Source: an uncultured bacterium (lineage in GTDB: Bacteria; Gemmatimonadota; Gemmatimonadetes; Palauibacterales; KS3-K002). Taken from it: a stretch of 5,571 nucleotides of DNA. The notes beneath the pieces are model-generated. The model saw only the letters and a list, made by a program, of their open reading frames with translations. It was not told where the DNA came from and made no database searches. This document shows positions 1 through 5,571 of this stretch, one piece after another; position 1 is the stretch's first letter, and every line of letters begins with the position of its first letter. The stretch spans positions 1-5,571 of the forward strand of contig CANPVY010000084.1 of assembly GCA_947581845.1 (NCBI GenBank), written 5' to 3'. A program made the translations under genes and the position numbers.

Positions 1-302
1 AGTACGGAGCGTACGGGACGCCGGAAGGGAAGCGCTGGGGATTCACGGATTGGTGGGTGAGCAGTTCGGGAGTCGAAGTATCAGAGGTCACCACCGCGTT
101 GGCGCTGGACGATAACGGCGGCGCACCTGCCTCGGTGAAGAGCTTCGGCGGGCCGTCGGGCTCGGGCTTCGTCGCTCTCTGGGGGACCTACAGGCCAGTA
201 CCGGCGAAGTACCTCGAGCAGATACGTAGAGTCGCGGAGTACGGCATCGGCGTTGTGGTGCTCGGGCCGAATAGCATCCAAGACCGAGGGTGTTCGACAT
301 GA
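1..302 (+). CDS. C-terminal end of an unrecognised protein (5' end outside window)
   Basis: The frame starting at base 3 is open from the window edge to TGA at 300-302, giving 99 residues of a protein whose beginning is not visible. Codon third positions are mostly G or C, as in the neighbouring genes, which supports real coding. The fragment is rich in Gly and aromatic residues. It has a WGFTDWW stretch near residues 12-18, a Gly/Ser-rich turn FGGPSGSGF around 48-56, an amphipathic helix near 67-80 (VPAKYLEQIRRVAEYG), and a hydrophobic strand GVVVLGPN at 83-90 before a short polar tail with one Cys. I do not recognise the family. It shows no ABC ATPase motifs and no transmembrane segment. 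Its stop codon overlaps the ATG of the permease gene (ATGA), so the two are probably cotranscribed and translationally coupled. An internal GTG at 57 could start a shorter 81-codon gene, but it has no ribosome-binding site and the frame is open above it, so a longer truncated gene is the better reading. Confidence 0.7.
   Translation, partial: YGAYGTPEGKRWGFTDWWVSSSGVEVSEVTTALALDDNGGAPASVKSFGGPSGSGFVALWGTYRPVPAKYLEQIRRVAEYGIGVVVLGPNSIQDRGCST
286..290 (+). promoter_or_regulatory. Ribosome-binding site fixing the permease start
   Basis: GAGGG at 286-290 lies 8 bases before ATG 299, a normal Shine-Dalgarno distance. It overlaps the alternative in-frame GTG at 290, which itself has no SD-like sequence upstream. 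This favours ATG 299 as the start and places the site inside the 3' end of the preceding gene, consistent with coupled translation. Confidence 0.6.
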
Positions 303-2728
303 GGAGCGTAGGGCAGGATATCCGGCAGACCGTGCGGATGCTGCGTCGCAGCCCGGGGTTCGCGGTCGTGGCGATTCTCACGCTCGCCCTTGGGATCGGC
401 GCGACGAGCGCGATCTTTTCCGTTGTGAACGGCGTGCTGCTGAGCCCATTCCGCTACAGCGATCCTGATCGGCTCGTGGTCGTCTGGGAGAGGAACCTGG
501 CCCGAGGCTTGCCCTACATGGTCGTCTCGCCGCCCAACTACGCGGACTGGCGCGACCAGAACAGCGTGTTCGCCGGGATGGGGGCGTTCTCGTTCAGACG
601 CACTATCCTCGAGGGCGAGTCGGAGTCGAACGCGGTTCGTGGCGCTCGAGTCAGTGCCGGGATGTTCTCGCTGATGGGCGCCACACCGATCCTTGGGCGG
701 ACCTTCACTCCGGATGATGATCGTGAGGGAAGCGCGCCGGTGGTTGTGCTGAGCTACGGCAGCTGGCAGAACCGTTTCGGTGGTGATGCCGATCTGGTGG
801 GTCGATCGATCCGGCTCGATGGCCGGAACCACGAGATCATCGGTGTGATGCCGCCGGGCTTTGAGTTTCCACCTCCGATTGTGCTTGAGGGCGCCATTCC
901 CACCGAGCAGACGGAGCTTTGGGTCCCGTTTGCCATCGACATGGAAGGCGGCAACCGTAGCCAGCACTTCATGACCGTGATTGCTCGGCTGAAGGATGAT
1001 GTGGACGTGCGAACGGCTCAGGCCGAGATGAACACGATCGCCAGCCGGCTGCAGCAGGAGTACCCATCGAGCAATGCCGACTGGGATATCACCCTGACCC
1101 CGCTGGATCGACAGGTGCTGGGCGATGTCAGCATTCAACTGTTGATCCTTCTCGGTGCTGTCTCCCTTGTCCTGCTGATTGCCTGCGTGAACGTGGCCAA
1201 CTTGCTGCTGGCCCGGGGCACGGCTCGGCTGAAGGAGTTCGCGGTGCGGGCTTCTCTCGGCGCGGCTCGCGGCCGCCTTGTGCGCCAGCTTCTCACTGAG
1301 AGCCTGGGATTGTCCTTGCTGGGCGGCATCCTCGGCCTTGCCCTGGCCGTCTGGGGAGCGAAGGCCTTGGTCCAGCTGGCGCCTCCGGACGTCCCGCGGT
1401 TGGCCGAGGTGGGGCTGGACTCGACAGTGCTGGGCTTCACGTTGCTAGTGTCGCTAACGACGGGTGCCCTCTTCGGTCTGGCGCCGGCATTCCAGGGCGC
1501 ATCGGAGAATCTGGGTGAACGGTTGCGCGAGGGTGGCCGCGGGGGTTCCGAGGGCAGGGGAAGCGCCCGCCTGCGATCGGCGCTCGTCGTGGCGGAGGTC
1601 GGCCTCTCTCTGGTGCTACTGGTCGGGGCGGGCCTGCTCATTCGGAGCTTTCTCAACCTGAGCAACGTCGATGCCGGGTTTGACCCCGCGAACCGGTCTA
1701 CCATGCGGGTCACGCTTCCGGCCTCACGCTACCAAGAGGACGCTCAGCGGGTCCAGGCATACGACGAGCTGGAGCGAAGGCTCAACTCGACTCCCGGCGT
1801 CACCGCTGCTGGATTCATAAACACCATCCCGCTGGCCGCCGACCGGGGTGGCACATCCTTCCTCAAGGAGGGCGAAAGAGAGGAGCCGCCGGGCGAGAAT
1901 CGGGGCGTGAACTTCGCGGTCGTCACGCCGAACTACTTGCAGGCGATGGGTGTTCGTCTCGCCAGCGGTCGATACTTCACCGAGAGAGACGATGCTAATG
2001 CGCAGCTGGCGGTGATCGTGAACGATGTCTTCGTGCGCGTCCACTATCCGGACGAGGATCCGATCGGCGCTACGATCTATCTCCACGGGCAACCATTCCG
2101 CATAGTGGGTGTCGTGGGTGGTGTACGCCACACGACTCTGAGAGACGACCCGAACCCCAGCGTTTATGTGCCGTATGCCCAGATCCCCTATTCGCGAGGC
2201 ATGACGCTGGTCGTGCACAGCGAATCCGACGCCGTCTTCGCCGTCGCGCGAGATGCCGTTCGCCAGTTCGATCCGACGCTGCCCATCTATGATATGAAGA
2301 CGATGGACCTGATACTCGCCGAGTCGCTTGCACGCATGCGCTTCTCTACAACCCTGATGCTGGGCTTCGCGCTCGTGGCCCTGGCACTTGCCGCCGTCGG
2401 CATCTACGGTGTCGTCGCCTATTCGGTCAGCCGGCGGACACATGAGATCGGCGTGCGCGTGGCCATCGGCGCCGAGACCGACGATGTGTTTCGCCTCGTG
2501 CTGGGTCAGGGAATGCGGCTGGTCGTGATCGGGATTATCTTGGGCGCTGTCGCTTCGTTTGGACTATCACGGTTCCTGAGCAGCTTGCTGTACGGTATCG
2601 GCAGCACTGATGTGCTGACATTGACCAGCGTGGCGCTCATACTGACCCTCGTGGCGGCGTCGGCCTGCTATGTACCGGCCCGGCGCGCCATGGCAGTCGA
2701 TCCCGTTAACGCGCTCCGTTACGAGTGA
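299..2728 (+). CDS. ADOP/MacB-FtsX-type ABC transporter permease, duplicated two-module form
   Basis: An inner-membrane permease of 809 residues, the usual ADOP size of about 800. The N-terminus carries the ADOP signature: QDIRQTVRMLRRSPGF, a first membrane helix at about 21-43 with LALGIGATSAIFSVVNGVLL, then a YSDPDRLVVVWE-type stretch. The order is MacB-like periplasmic domain 1 (about 48-275), FtsX module 1 with three helices (about 281-400), a fifth helix beginning a second copy (LRSALVVAEVGLSLVLLVGAG, from 425), periplasmic domain 2 (about 450-675), and FtsX module 2 (about 686-800). The end DPVNALRYE is typical. Two equivalent cytoplasmic segments, near 311-330 (LKEFAVRASLGAARGRLVRQLL) and 712-735 (RRTHEIGVRVAIGAETDDV), are the places where FtsX-type permeases contact their ATPase. 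From family knowledge, such proteins act with MacB/LolD-type ATPases in mechanical transport or export; the substrate is unknown here. No ATPase gene is visible. The gene overlaps both neighbours by four bases (ATGA and GTGA). GTG 290 is an alternative start, less likely because it lacks an SD. Confidence 0.93.
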   Translation: MRSVGQDIRQTVRMLRRSPGFAVVAILTLALGIGATSAIFSVVNGVLLSPFRYSDPDRLVVVWERNLARGLPYMVVSPPNYADWRDQNSVFAGMGAFSFRRTILEGESESNAVRGARVSAGMFSLMGATPILGRTFTPDDDREGSAPVVVLSYGSWQNRFGGDADLVGRSIRLDGRNHEIIGVMPPGFEFPPPIVLEGAIPTEQTELWVPFAIDMEGGNRSQHFMTVIARLKDDVDVRTAQAEMNTIASRLQQEYPSSNADWDITLTPLDRQVLGDVSIQLLILLGAVSLVLLIACVNVANLLLARGTARLKEFAVRASLGAARGRLVRQLLTESLGLSLLGGILGLALAVWGAKALVQLAPPDVPRLAEVGLDSTVLGFTLLVSLTTGALFGLAPAFQGASENLGERLREGGRGGSEGRGSARLRSALVVAEVGLSLVLLVGAGLLIRSFLNLSNVDAGFDPANRSTMRVTLPASRYQEDAQRVQAYDELERRLNSTPGVTAAGFINTIPLAADRGGTSFLKEGEREEPPGENRGVNFAVVTPNYLQAMGVRLASGRYFTERDDANAQLAVIVNDVFVRVHYPDEDPIGATIYLHGQPFRIVGVVGGVRHTTLRDDPNPSVYVPYAQIPYSRGMTLVVHSESDAVFAVARDAVRQFDPTLPIYDMKTMDLILAESLARMRFSTTLMLGFALVALALAAVGIYGVVAYSVSRRTHEIGVRVAIGAETDDVFRLVLGQGMRLVVIGIILGAVASFGLSRFLSSLLYGIGSTDVLTLTSVALILTLVAASACYVPARRAMAVDPVNALRYE

Positions 2729-3417
2729 AGATTCCAGAGCTCAAAATGACCCGGCTCGTTCTCGCAATCACGTTGGTTCTGGTTGCGGGAGGTCTGCTAC
2801 TCGCTGCGTCCCAAATGGAAGGCGGGCTCAGAGGTTCTGAGCTACTGATGGGTCTGGCGATCGAGGTGTTCGGAATCATAGTAACGCTCGCCGTCGTGGA
2901 CTGGATGCTCGAACGGCGCCGTCGCCAGGAGCGAGCGCGAGATCTGGCGTGGGCCACTCTTCACTCCGTAGAACGGGCCGTCTGGGTCTGGCAAGGTGGC
3001 CCGAGGCGAGTCACCAGTGACGAGCTGCTGGGCCTCATCCTGGGCATCGATACGAAAGATGCGCTCCAGCCGGTCACCCGCTCGTTACTTGCCGCGGTCG
3101 GGGCGCGAAGCCTCGAGATTCTTGACCGAGAAGCTTCCTCGGTGAGCACTGTTCCGGGCCTGGCTACCGCTCTTCAGGAGCTTTCGGGTCTAAACTCGCT
3201 TTCTAATGAGCGATCGTCGGCTTCGATCCTTCTGGTCAGGGAGTTGTTGCACTCCGGCATCCAGGAACTGACCCGCGTCCTCGGCCTGTCGAGCCAGGCG
3301 ATGCTGTCCGCATTGATCCGCTATCGAGATGCGGCCGCTGATGCGCAAAAGGAGCGGTATGAGCGTCTTCTCTCAGGTTTGAGCGAGACCGAATGGCAGT
3401 CTACACCTCAATCCTGA
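2725..3417 (+). CDS. Small membrane protein with two N-terminal helices and a helical tail, function unknown
   Basis: A 230-residue protein from GTG 2725, which overlaps the permease TGA (GTGA). ATG 2746 (residue 8, seven codons shorter) is an alternative start. Neither has a strong SD, so the overlap, implying termination-reinitiation, decides for GTG. Two hydrophobic segments are visible: about 11-28 (LVLAITLVLVAGGLLLAA) and about 40-62 (LLMGLAIEVFGIIVTLAVVDWML), the second holding an acidic Glu47. A strongly basic ERRRRQERAR at 63-72 follows directly. By the positive-inside rule, both termini should be cytoplasmic, joined by a short periplasmic loop. The remaining 155 or so residues are polar, mainly helical by composition, with leucine-rich stretches and a charged C-terminal helix (ALIRYRDAAADAQKERYERLL). 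No catalytic motif is recognisable. The arrangement of helix, hydrophobic strand, D-W/R-L and Arg cluster resembles uncharacterised bacterial small membrane proteins I have seen, but I cannot name a family. Its coupling to the permease suggests a partner or accessory role, which is inference only. Confidence 0.8.
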   Translation: MKIPELKMTRLVLAITLVLVAGGLLLAASQMEGGLRGSELLMGLAIEVFGIIVTLAVVDWMLERRRRQERARDLAWATLHSVERAVWVWQGGPRRVTSDELLGLILGIDTKDALQPVTRSLLAAVGARSLEILDREASSVSTVPGLATALQELSGLNSLSNERSSASILLVRELLHSGIQELTRVLGLSSQAMLSALIRYRDAAADAQKERYERLLSGLSETEWQSTPQS

Positions 3418-3447
3418 GTGAGGCAGCGAGGGTCGCATTGAGGCGTT

Positions 3448-3485
3448 GGATCTCTTGAGCCTGCCGGCCTGACTCGGTCCTTTTT
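3448..3485 (+). terminator. Candidate intrinsic terminator after the permease operon
   Basis: An imperfect stem can be drawn. GGATC (3448-3452) pairs with GGTCC (3476-3480) using one T-G wobble. After a small internal loop, TTG (3455-3457) pairs with TGA (3470-3472) with wobbles. GCC (3459-3461) then pairs with GGC (3466-3468) around a TGCC loop. Five T residues follow immediately at 3481-3485. It lies 30 bases past the stop of the last gene of the block, where a terminator is expected. The stem is interrupted, so its strength is uncertain. Confidence 0.42.
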
Positions 3486-3510
3486 CCTTCAAAGTAGGGG
3501 GGGATACTTA

Positions 3511-3533
3511 CACTTGCCTACCAAAGCAAGGTG
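3511..3533. repeat. Short inverted repeat in the AT-rich spacer
   Basis: CACTTGC (3511-3517) and GCAAGGTG (3526-3533) are inverted copies apart from one extra base in the right arm; the loop is CTACCAAA. As RNA it would form a hairpin of about 7 base pairs followed by ATTTTAT, which could be a second weak terminator. As DNA it is a plausible operator, since it overlaps the promoter candidate for the downstream gene. The sequence alone does not decide between these. Confidence 0.4.
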
Positions 3534-3543
3534 ATTTTATCTT
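3514..3543 (+). promoter_or_regulatory. Weak sigma70-like promoter candidate for the molybdenum enzyme gene
   Basis: TTGCCT (3514-3519) matches the -35 consensus at 4 of 6 positions. TATCTT (3538-3543) matches the -10 at 4 of 6, with an 18-base spacer. It sits in the only AT-rich part of the spacer, on the correct strand, and would give a leader of a little over 100 bases. A better -10 match, TTTAAT (3549-3554), has no good -35 at the right distance. Promoter rules for the presumed phylum are not well known to me, so this is a location guess. Confidence 0.22.
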
Positions 3544-3561
3544 GTTACTTTAATTGTTGAG

Positions 3562-3600
3562 GGGAGATTGGCCCGCGAGGGGCAACTGTCGCGGCCTCCC
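3562..3600 (+). other. Possible leader hairpin upstream of the molybdenum enzyme gene
   Basis: CCGCGA (3573-3578) and TCGCGG (3589-3594) are perfect inverted copies around a 10-base loop. Outside them, GGGAG (3562-3566) can pair with CTCCC (3596-3600) across an asymmetric internal loop, giving about 11 base pairs in total. If transcription starts near 3550, this would be near the 5' end of the mRNA. No T tract follows, so it is not a simple terminator. It does not match a riboswitch class I can recognise. GC-rich DNA makes such pairings by chance fairly often. Confidence 0.3.
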
Positions 3601-3653
3601 GATCGTCCAAGTCAGTAAACCGTGCCGTCCATTCGGAGTTCAGCGGCGCCCGA

Positions 3654-3657
3654 GGAG
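3654..3657 (+). promoter_or_regulatory. Ribosome-binding site deciding the start of the molybdenum enzyme gene
   Basis: GGAG at 3654-3657, within GAGGAG, lies 6 bases before ATG 3664. The other in-frame ATG, at 3658, directly abuts the SD and would leave no spacing. An in-frame GTG at 3622 has no SD and lies just after the in-frame stop TAA at 3616-3618. ATG 3664 is therefore preferred. Confidence 0.65.
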
Positions 3658-3663
3658 ATGCTG

Positions 3664-5571
3664 ATGAAACACTACCTGCCCTCCGCCGACATAGAGAAGA
3701 CGGAAACGCCAGCCCCAGCCGAGGAGCTGCAGCCGTGGGGCGAGACGCGAGTCGTGGGACAGCGCTTGAGCCGAGTGGATGCGTACGAGCGTGTGAGCGG
3801 CTCCGCAGTCTACACGCTCGACCTGGCTCTCCCGGACATGCTCCACGCGGCCATCGTTCGCTGCCCACACGCGCATGCGCGAGTCACACGCGTGGATACC
3901 AGTCGGGCGGAGACCACGCCGGGCGTCCGTGCCGTCATCACAGCCTCGACGCCGGGCGTCGCCTTGCCGTGGTACTTCGGCGATCGGGGGCCGACCAGCC
4001 GTCTTTTCGATGACCAGTGCCGCTACGCTGGCGAGGAGGTGGCCGCCGTCGCGGCGGAGACACCGCACCAGGCGTGGGATGCGGCACGCGCGATCGACGT
4101 CGAGTACGAGGTCCTCCCCTTCGTGGTCGACATGGAGCAAGCGTTGAATCCGGAGGCGCCAGCAATTCACCAAGATGGAAACCTCGCCGTATCCGAAGCC
4201 TATGAGCGGGGAGACATCGAAGCAGGCTTCGCCGAGGCGGATGTAGTTCTCGAAGAGACCTACCGGACGCCGTGCGAGATCCACGCACCGATGGAGACCT
4301 TCGTTTCTATCGCTCGCTGGGACGGCGATCGGCTGACGGTTTGGGACTCGACGCAGGGCGTCTTCGACAGACAGCAGGATCTTGCCCGCTACTTCCGTCT
4401 TCCGCTGAGCTCGATTCGCGTCATCTGCCACTACATGGGCAGTGGCTTCGGCAGCAAGCTGAGCACGGGCAAGTACACCGTGATCGCGGCGTTGCTCGCC
4501 CGCAGGACGGCGCGTCCCGTGAAGCTGGCGCTCACACGCGAGGAGTCGTTCCTGTCAGAAGGCAACCGACCGGCCAACCTGATCAAGTTGAGAGCGGGCG
4601 TGAAGCGTGACGGCACACTGACGGCGTTGGACGGGGTATTCTTGGGTGACGTCGGCGCCTACCCGGCGGGCGCGGTATCCACTTATCTGGTCCAGAACCT
4701 CTACCTGTGCCCGAACGTCCGCACCCAAAGAACCGATGTCCACACCAACGCCGGCAGGGCGCGCGCCATGCGGGCGCCCGGCGAGCCACCCTGCGCCTGG
4801 GCACTGGAGCAGATGATGGACGCCCTCGCGGAAGAGATCGGGGTGGACCCGGTCGAGTTCCGGCTGAAGAACTTCGCGTCGTTTCTGCAAACGCCGGGCT
4901 ACGCGCCCTACACGAGCGCGGGATTGCCCTTCACGAGCAACGGTCTGAGAGAGTGTCTGACGGAAGGCGCGAGGGCGTTCGGGTGGGCGGCGGCACGCCA
5001 GCGACCGCGTGGTGACGGGCATCTGCGCCGTGGGGTCGGTGTGGCGGCCGCAATGTGGCGCTGGATGGGAGACCCGCGCTCCACGGTGATCGTCAAGCTC
5101 TTCGCCGATGGTAGCGTCAACCTGAACATGGGCGCCAGCGACATCGGTACAGGTACCAAGACCATCATGGCAATGGTCGTGGCCGAAGAGTTGGGTGTGC
5201 CGATCGAGCGGATCCAGATCGAGCATGCTGACTCGGGGACAACCCAGTTTGCCCCGACCAGTGGAGGAAGCCAGACGGTCGTCGCCAACGCGCCCGCCGT
5301 GCGTGCCGCCGCGTTCGAGGTCAAACGCCAGATCATCGAGTCCGCCGCCCAACAGCTCGACCGGCCGGCTGGCGACCTCGTTCTGGAGGACGGCAGGATC
5401 TTCCCCGCCGATGAGCCGGAACAGGGAATAACCCTTGGGCAAGTCCGGGGCATTCAGCAGCAACAGGTCATCGTGGGAGTCGGACGTCGCCATCCGCATC
5501 CCGAAGGCAAGATCCCTCTTCCTTTCGCGGCGCAATTCGCCGAGGTCGAGGTGAACACCTTGACCGGTGAG
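3664..5571 (+). CDS. Xanthine dehydrogenase/aldehyde oxidoreductase family, molybdopterin-binding subunit (3' end outside window)
   Basis: The frame is open for 636 codons to the window edge; the family is usually 700-780 residues, so roughly the last 100 are missing. The protein is the large catalytic subunit of molybdenum hydroxylases, binding Moco and oxidising aldehydes, purines or other N-heterocycles with water as oxygen source. Electrons pass to 2Fe-2S and FAD partners. A polar N-terminus of about 28 residues has no signal peptide or Tat motif, so a cytoplasmic location is likely. The a/b hammerhead domain spans about 30-150 (VVGQRLSRVDAYERVSGSA, HAAIVRCPHAHARV, YAGEEVAAVAAET). The Moco domains follow: TPCEIHAPME (202-211), GSGFGSK (259-265), TNAGRARAMRAPGEPP (361-376), SDIGTGTKT (492-500) and SGGSQTV (533-539). 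Arg370 aligns with the substrate-binding Arg880 of bovine xanthine dehydrogenase. There is no CoxL AYxCSFR loop, so it is not a form I CO dehydrogenase. The catalytic Glu near the C-terminus is beyond the window. Substrate cannot be assigned. No FeS or FAD subunit gene lies upstream. Confidence 0.92.
   Translation, partial: MKHYLPSADIEKTETPAPAEELQPWGETRVVGQRLSRVDAYERVSGSAVYTLDLALPDMLHAAIVRCPHAHARVTRVDTSRAETTPGVRAVITASTPGVALPWYFGDRGPTSRLFDDQCRYAGEEVAAVAAETPHQAWDAARAIDVEYEVLPFVVDMEQALNPEAPAIHQDGNLAVSEAYERGDIEAGFAEADVVLEETYRTPCEIHAPMETFVSIARWDGDRLTVWDSTQGVFDRQQDLARYFRLPLSSIRVICHYMGSGFGSKLSTGKYTVIAALLARRTARPVKLALTREESFLSEGNRPANLIKLRAGVKRDGTLTALDGVFLGDVGAYPAGAVSTYLVQNLYLCPNVRTQRTDVHTNAGRARAMRAPGEPPCAWALEQMMDALAEEIGVDPVEFRLKNFASFLQTPGYAPYTSAGLPFTSNGLRECLTEGARAFGWAAARQRPRGDGHLRRGVGVAAAMWRWMGDPRSTVIVKLFADGSVNLNMGASDIGTGTKTIMAMVVAEELGVPIERIQIEHADSGTTQFAPTSGGSQTVVANAPAVRAAAFEVKRQIIESAAQQLDRPAGDLVLEDGRIFPADEPEQGITLGQVRGIQQQQVIVGVGRRHPHPEGKIPLPFAAQFAEVEVNTLTGE

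Larger units (their letters stand above)
3418..3663. other. Intergenic spacer with an AT-rich island
   Basis: These 246 bases separate the three-gene operon from the molybdenum enzyme gene. I find no convincing coding frame here. The middle (about 3481-3560) is clearly richer in A and T than its surroundings, and contains a T tract at 3481-3485, a run of seven G at 3497-3503, and TTTTAT/TTTAAT stretches. The last 60 bases return to GC-rich sequence. The layout fits a terminator followed by a promoter and leader for the downstream gene; the individual elements are listed separately. Confidence 0.75.

Noticed and set aside
290..298. GTG 290 as the start of the permease
   Set aside because: It gives only three more residues, has no SD upstream, and overlaps the GAGGG that is well placed for ATG 299.
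188..1138. Long open frame of 316 codons on the reverse strand
   Set aside because: It lies antisense to the permease, whose protein sequence is clearly recognisable. The translation is low-complexity, Arg/His-rich and has no family motif, as expected for a mirror frame in GC-rich DNA.
1724..2443. Reverse-strand open frame of 239 codons
   Set aside because: Antisense to the second half of the permease, with no recognisable domain and no ribosome-binding context supporting it.
299..2728. Permease as the MacB protein of a macrolide exporter
   Set aside because: There is no N-terminal ATPase domain (no Walker A or signature motif), and the protein has two permease modules, which fits ADOP and not MacB.
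3658..3660. ATG 3658 as the start of the molybdenum enzyme
   Set aside because: It directly abuts the GAGGAG ribosome-binding site; ATG 3664 has the normal 6-base spacing.
3640..4431. Reverse-strand open frame of 263 codons opposite the molybdenum enzyme
   Set aside because: The + strand frame encodes conserved Mo-hydroxylase motifs throughout this region; the reverse translation resembles no protein family.
4555..5535. Reverse-strand open frame of 326 codons
   Set aside because: Also antisense to the molybdenum enzyme, across the conserved MRAPGEPP and SDIGTGTKT segments. The reverse product is His/Arg/Gly-rich without motifs.
3664..5571. Molybdenum subunit as CO dehydrogenase CoxL
   Set aside because: The CoxL-specific AYxCSFR loop is absent, and the loops present resemble the xanthine dehydrogenase/aldehyde oxidoreductase group.

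Overview
The window is GC-rich DNA coding almost entirely on the + strand. It looks like a chromosomal piece from a soil-type bacterium, most likely Acidobacteriota or Gemmatimonadota. The main reason is the large permease in the middle, which has the layout of the acidobacterial duplicated orphan permease (ADOP) family. That family is heavily expanded in those phyla but not restricted to them, so the assignment is an inference. No tRNA, rRNA, CRISPR array, insertion sequence, attachment site or origin was seen.

Left block (1-3417): three genes packed head to tail with 4-base stop/start overlaps. (a) The last 99 codons of an unrecognised protein end at 302. (b) An ADOP-type permease of 809 residues starts inside that stop codon (ATGA, 299-302) and carries two MacB/FtsX-type modules. 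(c) A 230-residue protein with two N-terminal membrane helices starts in a GTGA overlap (2725-2728) and has a helical, probably cytoplasmic tail. The overlaps argue for one mRNA with translational coupling. No ABC ATPase is visible in the window, as is usual for ADOP genes.

Spacer (3418-3663): 246 bases without a gene, with a conspicuous AT-rich island around 3481-3560. It holds a candidate intrinsic terminator for the left operon (3448-3485), a small inverted repeat (3511-3533) overlapping a weak sigma70-like promoter candidate, a possible leader hairpin (3562-3600), and a Shine-Dalgarno (SD) site just before the next gene.

Right block (3664-5571, running off the window): the first 636 codons of a molybdenum-cofactor (Moco) subunit of the xanthine dehydrogenase/aldehyde oxidoreductase family. 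The frame has no stop before the window edge. The last part of the protein, expected to carry the catalytic glutamate, is outside. No 2Fe-2S or FAD partner gene lies upstream, so these are probably encoded downstream or elsewhere. The left and right blocks show no obvious functional link and look like adjacent, independent transcription units.

No clearly new system is evident. The points most worth a second look are the unknown proteins fused into the permease operon, and the unusual residues at the Mo active site of the right-hand enzyme.
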